DNA of 64,000 nt, taken from assembly GCF_900143085.1 (NCBI RefSeq), contig NZ_FRCZ01000005.1, positions 186,001 to 250,000 on the forward strand, in the 5' to 3' direction. How positions within the stretch are numbered: position 1 is the first letter of the stretch; the number at the start of each line of letters is the position of its first letter. The translations under genes and the position numbers were made by a program. This DNA is from Gracilibacillus kekensis (GTDB taxonomy: Bacteria > Bacillota > Bacilli > Bacillales > Amphibacillaceae). Shown piece after piece: positions 60,766 through 64,000 of this stretch. Under the pieces are notes generated by a model. That model saw nothing but the letters and a program-made list of their open reading frames with translations. It searched no databases and had not been told where the DNA came from.

Positions 60766-61662
60766 ATGGAACTAAAGCAATTGGAATATTTTATCGTGTT
60801 ATGTCAAGAGCTGCATTTTACACGTGCCGCTGAGAAACTTGGCATTGCCCAGCCTTCTCTTAGTCAACAAATGGCTTTGTTAGAGCATGAAGTAGGAATG
60901 CCTTTGTTTGATCGTATTGGCAAAAAAAACATACTTACGGATGCAGGAAAAACGTTGCTAGATCACAGCTACAATGTCTTTCATGAGATATCTCAGGCAC
61001 GTGCTGCAATTAGTGAGCTTCAGGGATTAGAAAGGGGCACGCTCAAAATAGGCTCTCTACTCACAGTTGTTAATTACTTGCTTCCTCCAACAGTTATCGG
61101 ATTTCATAATGCATACCCCAATGTGGAACTTTCTGTACAGGGATTACGAACTGGAGATATTCACAAGGGGCTACTACAAAATGAACTAGATCTTGGTATC
61201 ACTTTTTTACCCATAGAACATGAGGATTTAGTTTCTATTCCAATCTACGAAGAAAACCTTGCACTTGCAGCACCAATAGATCATCCTTTGGCTCATAAAG
61301 AATCTGTAACACTTCAAATTTTAAACGATACCCCATCAATTTTATTACCTGACACTTATTTCTTACGACAAGTTATTAATGAACAGTGTCATTCCATAAA
61401 TTTTACACCTAAGCCAGTACTTGAAATGACGACAATGGAATCTATCATTTTAATGGTTAGCAAAGGCGTCGGTGTCACGATACTACCAAAAGCTTACTTA
61501 GACTACATTGATAACAATAAAATTAAAACGATTCCTATTCAAGATCCGGTGATCACCACTCAAATTGGCATCGCTTATCGAAAGAACAAACATTTATGTG
61601 CGGCTAGCCGTGTGTTTATGGAACAATTGATTACAACTGTCAAAGATAAACGCCTTTACTAA
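60766..61662 (+). CDS. LysR-family transcriptional regulator
   Basis: 298 residues. The N-terminal winged helix is MELKQLEYFIVLCQELHFTRAAEKLGIAQPS (about 1-31; quoted in parts: LHFTRAAEKL, AQPSLSQQM). The substrate-binding domain starts GTLKIGSLLTVVNYLLP, and the protein resembles CynR/CysL-type regulators. The ATG follows AGGAGG. TATAAT boxes lie at 60711 and 60736. It is divergent from the MOSC-amidotransferase unit, which it may control. Confidence 0.94.
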   Translation: MELKQLEYFIVLCQELHFTRAAEKLGIAQPSLSQQMALLEHEVGMPLFDRIGKKNILTDAGKTLLDHSYNVFHEISQARAAISELQGLERGTLKIGSLLTVVNYLLPPTVIGFHNAYPNVELSVQGLRTGDIHKGLLQNELDLGITFLPIEHEDLVSIPIYEENLALAAPIDHPLAHKESVTLQILNDTPSILLPDTYFLRQVINEQCHSINFTPKPVLEMTTMESIILMVSKGVGVTILPKAYLDYIDNNKIKTIPIQDPVITTQIGIAYRKNKHLCAASRVFMEQLITTVKDKRLY

Positions 61663-61700
61663 AGCTTTATCAGGCATATTTTAACAAACCTTATAGAAAA

Positions 61701-61730
61701 AAAGGAAGGTGCCCAAACAACACCTTCTTT
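61701..61730. terminator. Bidirectional terminator between lysR and the thioredoxin-like gene
   Basis: GAAGGTG and CACCTTC with A/T-rich flanks form a stem between convergent genes. Confidence 0.75.
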
Positions 61731-61736
61731 TAAAAA

Positions 61737-61973
61737 TTATCTTTTAACATCAGCCAAACTTGCTCCAAAATTGATATGATATACATTTTCATCGATCACC
61801 AATGCTGGGACTGATTTTACTCCAACCTTTTCTGCTTCTTCAATACGATCCTGATCCGTGCCAAGATGCACTACTTCCGGAGTAATTTTTGATTTGTCAA
61901 GATAATCAAGAACCCCTTGCTCCGCTTCTACACAAACTGGACAACCTGCATGATAAAAAATTGCTTTTGACAT
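61737..61973 (-). CDS. Small thioredoxin/glutaredoxin-like protein
   Basis: 78 residues. The redox motif is GCPVC (Cys11, Cys14) after a first beta strand, AIFYHA, and the cis-proline region is SVPALVID, followed by a short final helix. This is a minimal thioredoxin fold, as in NrdH or small redoxins. The ATG is ten bases after GGGAG. Targets are unknown. Confidence 0.9.
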   Translation of the reverse strand: MSKAIFYHAGCPVCVEAEQGVLDYLDKSKITPEVVHLGTDQDRIEEAEKVGVKSVPALVIDENVYHINFGASLADVKR

Positions 61974-62282
61974 TTAGAATCATCTCCCATATTTTTTTGT
62001 AGCATTGCTACTTAATTTAAATTATAGAAGGCGCCATGACAGTGAACAATATCAAATTACCTATGGTATCCATAGGTAAAACTAATTGATTTTTCAAAAG
62101 CATTATCAGTTTCTATTAAAATTATGTTTTATTTAACAAATAGAAGATTTCACAAAAGTCATCTAGAATGTCGGTTAACAATAGTCGGATTATTTTCTGG
62201 ATCGTTATCAAGAGATAGGCTTAAAATTGACTTAAGATTTAATGGATATCCATCCCTCAGAATCAAATATTGATGCAGTATA

Positions 62283-62291
62283 TGGTATAAT
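62283..62291 (+). promoter_or_regulatory. Extended -10 promoter of the lacI-type gene
   Basis: TGGTATAAT fits the extended -10 consensus, about 75 bases before the start; the -35 is poor. Confidence 0.55.
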
Positions 62292-62363
62292 ATAACTATA
62301 ACTTTCAGTCGTGTTCAGTTAGAGGATCTGCTAGTGAGATACCAGATAAGGAAGTGAATTAGT

Positions 62364-63392
62364 ATGAATCTTACAATTCAAGATATTGCAGACATGGCAG
62401 GTGTTTCACGGGCCACAGTCTCAAAAATTATAAACAATTACAACGGTGTAAATGAGAAAACTAAGAAAAGAGTAATGCAAATTATTAATGAGACTGGCTA
62501 CCAACCTACCTTTTCAGCAAAATCACTAGCAACAAAAAAATCAAACTTAATTGGAGTCATTTACGCTGGAAAAGTTAACGTCGATTTTACCCATCCATTT
62601 TTCAACAAAGTAATCACCTCCTTTAAGAAAGCTATAGGTTTGTCAGGCTATGATATTTTATTGTTTTCTAATGAGCAATTTAAACAAGACGATGGTAGCT
62701 ATTTAGCTAGATGTAAACATTTTGGTGTGGATGGTTGTCTTATTATTTCTGGTGATGATATCGAGGAGACGATCGAAGAGTTAGTAAAGAGTGAGATACC
62801 TTGTCTAGGTATTGATATAGAAATTAGTGGACCTAATACGAGTTACGTTACGACAGACAACAAGATCCTGTCTGAATGCGTCGTACAACATTTATATAAT
62901 AATTCTATAAGAGATATTGCCTATATCGGCGGTGAACAACAATCTTATGTTGCAAAAAATCGAAAACAAGGTTTTATTAATATAATGGAGCGTTTATCTT
63001 TACCTATAGTTAATGACTGGATTGAGAAAGGTGACTTTTTTACAGAAAGCGGCTACTTAGCTATGAAGCGAATATTAACAAAGAAACCCTATCCAAGAGC
63101 AGTTTATGCAATATCTGATTTGATGGCATTAGGTGCAATAGAGGCAATTCAAGAACACGGATTAAAAGTACCAGAGGATATTGTCGTGGTCGGATGTGAT
63201 GATATCGAAGCATGCCAATTTAGCAAGCCTAAATTAACCACAATCAAACAGGATAAAGAAACGATTGGGAAATTATCTGCACAAATGTTACAGTATCTAA
63301 TTCAACATAAGCAAGATATTGAACCTAAACTTGTTGAACCTCAGCTGGTTGTTCGTGAATCCTGTGGAAGTCTGATTGACAAAGGTTTTTAG
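62364..63392 (+). CDS. LacI-family transcriptional regulator
   Basis: 342 residues. The HTH is TIQDIADMAGVSRATVSKII (3-22), with the hinge helix FSAKSLATKK. The periplasmic-binding-protein-like core has LIGVIYAGKV, GVDGCLIISGDDIEE and VVVGCDDIEACQFSKPKLTT. It probably senses a sugar, and represses nearby carbohydrate genes outside the window on the right. It is followed by a shared terminator. Confidence 0.95.
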   Translation: MNLTIQDIADMAGVSRATVSKIINNYNGVNEKTKKRVMQIINETGYQPTFSAKSLATKKSNLIGVIYAGKVNVDFTHPFFNKVITSFKKAIGLSGYDILLFSNEQFKQDDGSYLARCKHFGVDGCLIISGDDIEETIEELVKSEIPCLGIDIEISGPNTSYVTTDNKILSECVVQHLYNNSIRDIAYIGGEQQSYVAKNRKQGFINIMERLSLPIVNDWIEKGDFFTESGYLAMKRILTKKPYPRAVYAISDLMALGAIEAIQEHGLKVPEDIVVVGCDDIEACQFSKPKLTTIKQDKETIGKLSAQMLQYLIQHKQDIEPKLVEPQLVVRESCGSLIDKGF

Positions 63393-63457
63393 GCTATCTA
63401 GAAACCGGTTTATATAATTTGTTTTTGGTACAATAAAACTAACATAATTAGAAGATA

Positions 63458-63483
63458 AAAGAGGTAGCCTCGGCTACCTCTTT
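63458..63483. terminator. Bidirectional terminator between lacI-type and LPDTA genes
   Basis: AAAGAGGTAGC and GCTACCTCTTT form an 11-bp stem with a four-base loop, T-rich on both sides. Confidence 0.9.
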
Positions 63484-63488
63484 CAAAT

Positions 63489-64000
63489 TTATCCTCTTAT
63501 GAAAATTCTTTTCCTAAATAAAACAAGCATTCCTAGCAATAGTAATACTCCACCAATTAATAAGAAGTTAAACATATTTGATGCTGTGTCAGGAAGCTCT
63601 TCATCCTTGTCATCATCTGGAGTATCAACGACAGGTTCAGGTTCTTCTGTAACTGGAAGTTCCTTTTCAGCAATCTCAAAGACTGTGAAAGTACTAAAGT
63701 GACTAGTTTCGGCAATCACATATCCATCTGCATAAGTTCCACCGATTAATACCCACTCGCCGTTATTTTCATCATAATAATACAATTTCACATCGTCAGG
63801 ATTATCTACCTTAGATTCATCGACTTTAAATTTTAAAGTTATAGGATTTTCAAAGCTATCAATGATTGTGTCCCCTTGCTTTATTGAAAAATCATAAACT
63901 GGTGAAAGGGCATCAGGATTATCCTGAAATCTTTCCATTTTGATTACCACATCACCATCACCTGAAAGGTTAGATGCCGGAATCATCATATCAATTCCAT
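63489..64000 (-). CDS. LPDTA-anchored surface protein, C-terminal part
   Basis: The last 170 or so codons of a protein that enters from the right edge. Visible are a beta-rich module (LYYYDENNGEWVLIGG, then HFSTFTVFEI), an acidic Pro/Glu linker (VTEEPEPVVDTPDDDKDEE) and the sorting signal LPDTA with a hydrophobic helix and RKR tail. The beta module is homologous to the one before the signal of the esterase at 54226 (IYYYNDETDEWEHRGG, PHFSTYGVF). The enzyme or adhesin part lies outside the window. Confidence 0.88.
   Translation of the reverse strand, partial: GIDMMIPASNLSGDGDVVIKMERFQDNPDALSPVYDFSIKQGDTIIDSFENPITLKFKVDESKVDNPDDVKLYYYDENNGEWVLIGGTYADGYVIAETSHFSTFTVFEIAEKELPVTEEPEPVVDTPDDDKDEELPDTASNMFNFLLIGGVLLLLGMLVLFRKRIFIRG

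Noticed and set aside
1-64000. CRISPR arrays, tRNA or rRNA genes, transposases, integrases, riboswitch aptamers
   Set aside because: Looked for by eye and not found; a covariance-model scan was not possible and could still reveal a small RNA.

Overview
The window is low-GC Firmicutes DNA and reads as a chromosome segment of a Bacillaceae member. The evidence is strong AGGAGG-type ribosome binding sites, frequent TTG and GTG starts, a LicT/BglP antitermination locus, CcpA-type cre sites, an XpaC/TelA pair, a YfmL helicase, an LCP protein and LPDTA sortase signals of the Bacillus YhcS type. A halotolerant genus such as Gracilibacillus is my guess for the genus, not something the sequence proves. 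No rRNA, tRNA, CRISPR array, integrase or transposase was seen.

Layout. 1-1880: beta-glucoside PTS (cut by the left edge) and its antiterminator licT, each preceded by a RAT/terminator, with a cre in the licT promoter. 2104-7344: xpaC-telA, a SEC-C protein, a tRNA-dihydrouridine synthase, an intergenic inverted-motif array, a DUF1456 protein and a HepT/MntA toxin-antitoxin pair. 7761-13987: a translationally coupled six-gene operon of PHP phosphoesterase, sugar-isomerase-like TIM barrel, SurE nucleotidase and a ferric/sugar-phosphate-type ABC importer, best read as uptake and dephosphorylation of an organophosphate. 14138-22146: assorted genes, including an orphan Imm11-like immunity protein, a secreted esterase, an AEC transporter, and a quinone reductase divergent from a MarR regulator with two visible operators.

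22404-25750: a PadR / DUF1048 / Cys-rich KTR / ABC-2 exporter cassette bounded by two diverged copies of the 3' end of the rRNA methyltransferase gene rlmD. 25715-30165: rlmD, a membrane protein, a fasciclin protein, and a second PadR with DUF2812. 30342-34276: an unrecognised three-gene operon encoding a membrane protein with an HNH-like motif, a tail-anchored coiled-coil protein and a CbxX-type AAA+ ATPase. This is one of the two best candidates for an undescribed system.

36551-51575: a STAND NTPase/LuxR regulator converges on a 12.7 kb operon of three giant proteins (about 1551, 788 and 1895 residues) that lack signal peptides. They consist of a Fn3-like multidomain protein, a right-handed beta-helix protein, and a beta-rich protein with a lectin-like domain. 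A perfect 22-bp palindrome lies upstream. This is the other leading candidate.

52418-64000: an LCP cell-wall ligase, a second and larger esterase that is a compositional mosaic ending in LPDTA, an orphan XRE regulator, GNAT-like, glutamine-amidotransferase and MOSC genes, LysR, a small thioredoxin-like protein, a LacI regulator and the 3' end of another LPDTA surface protein.
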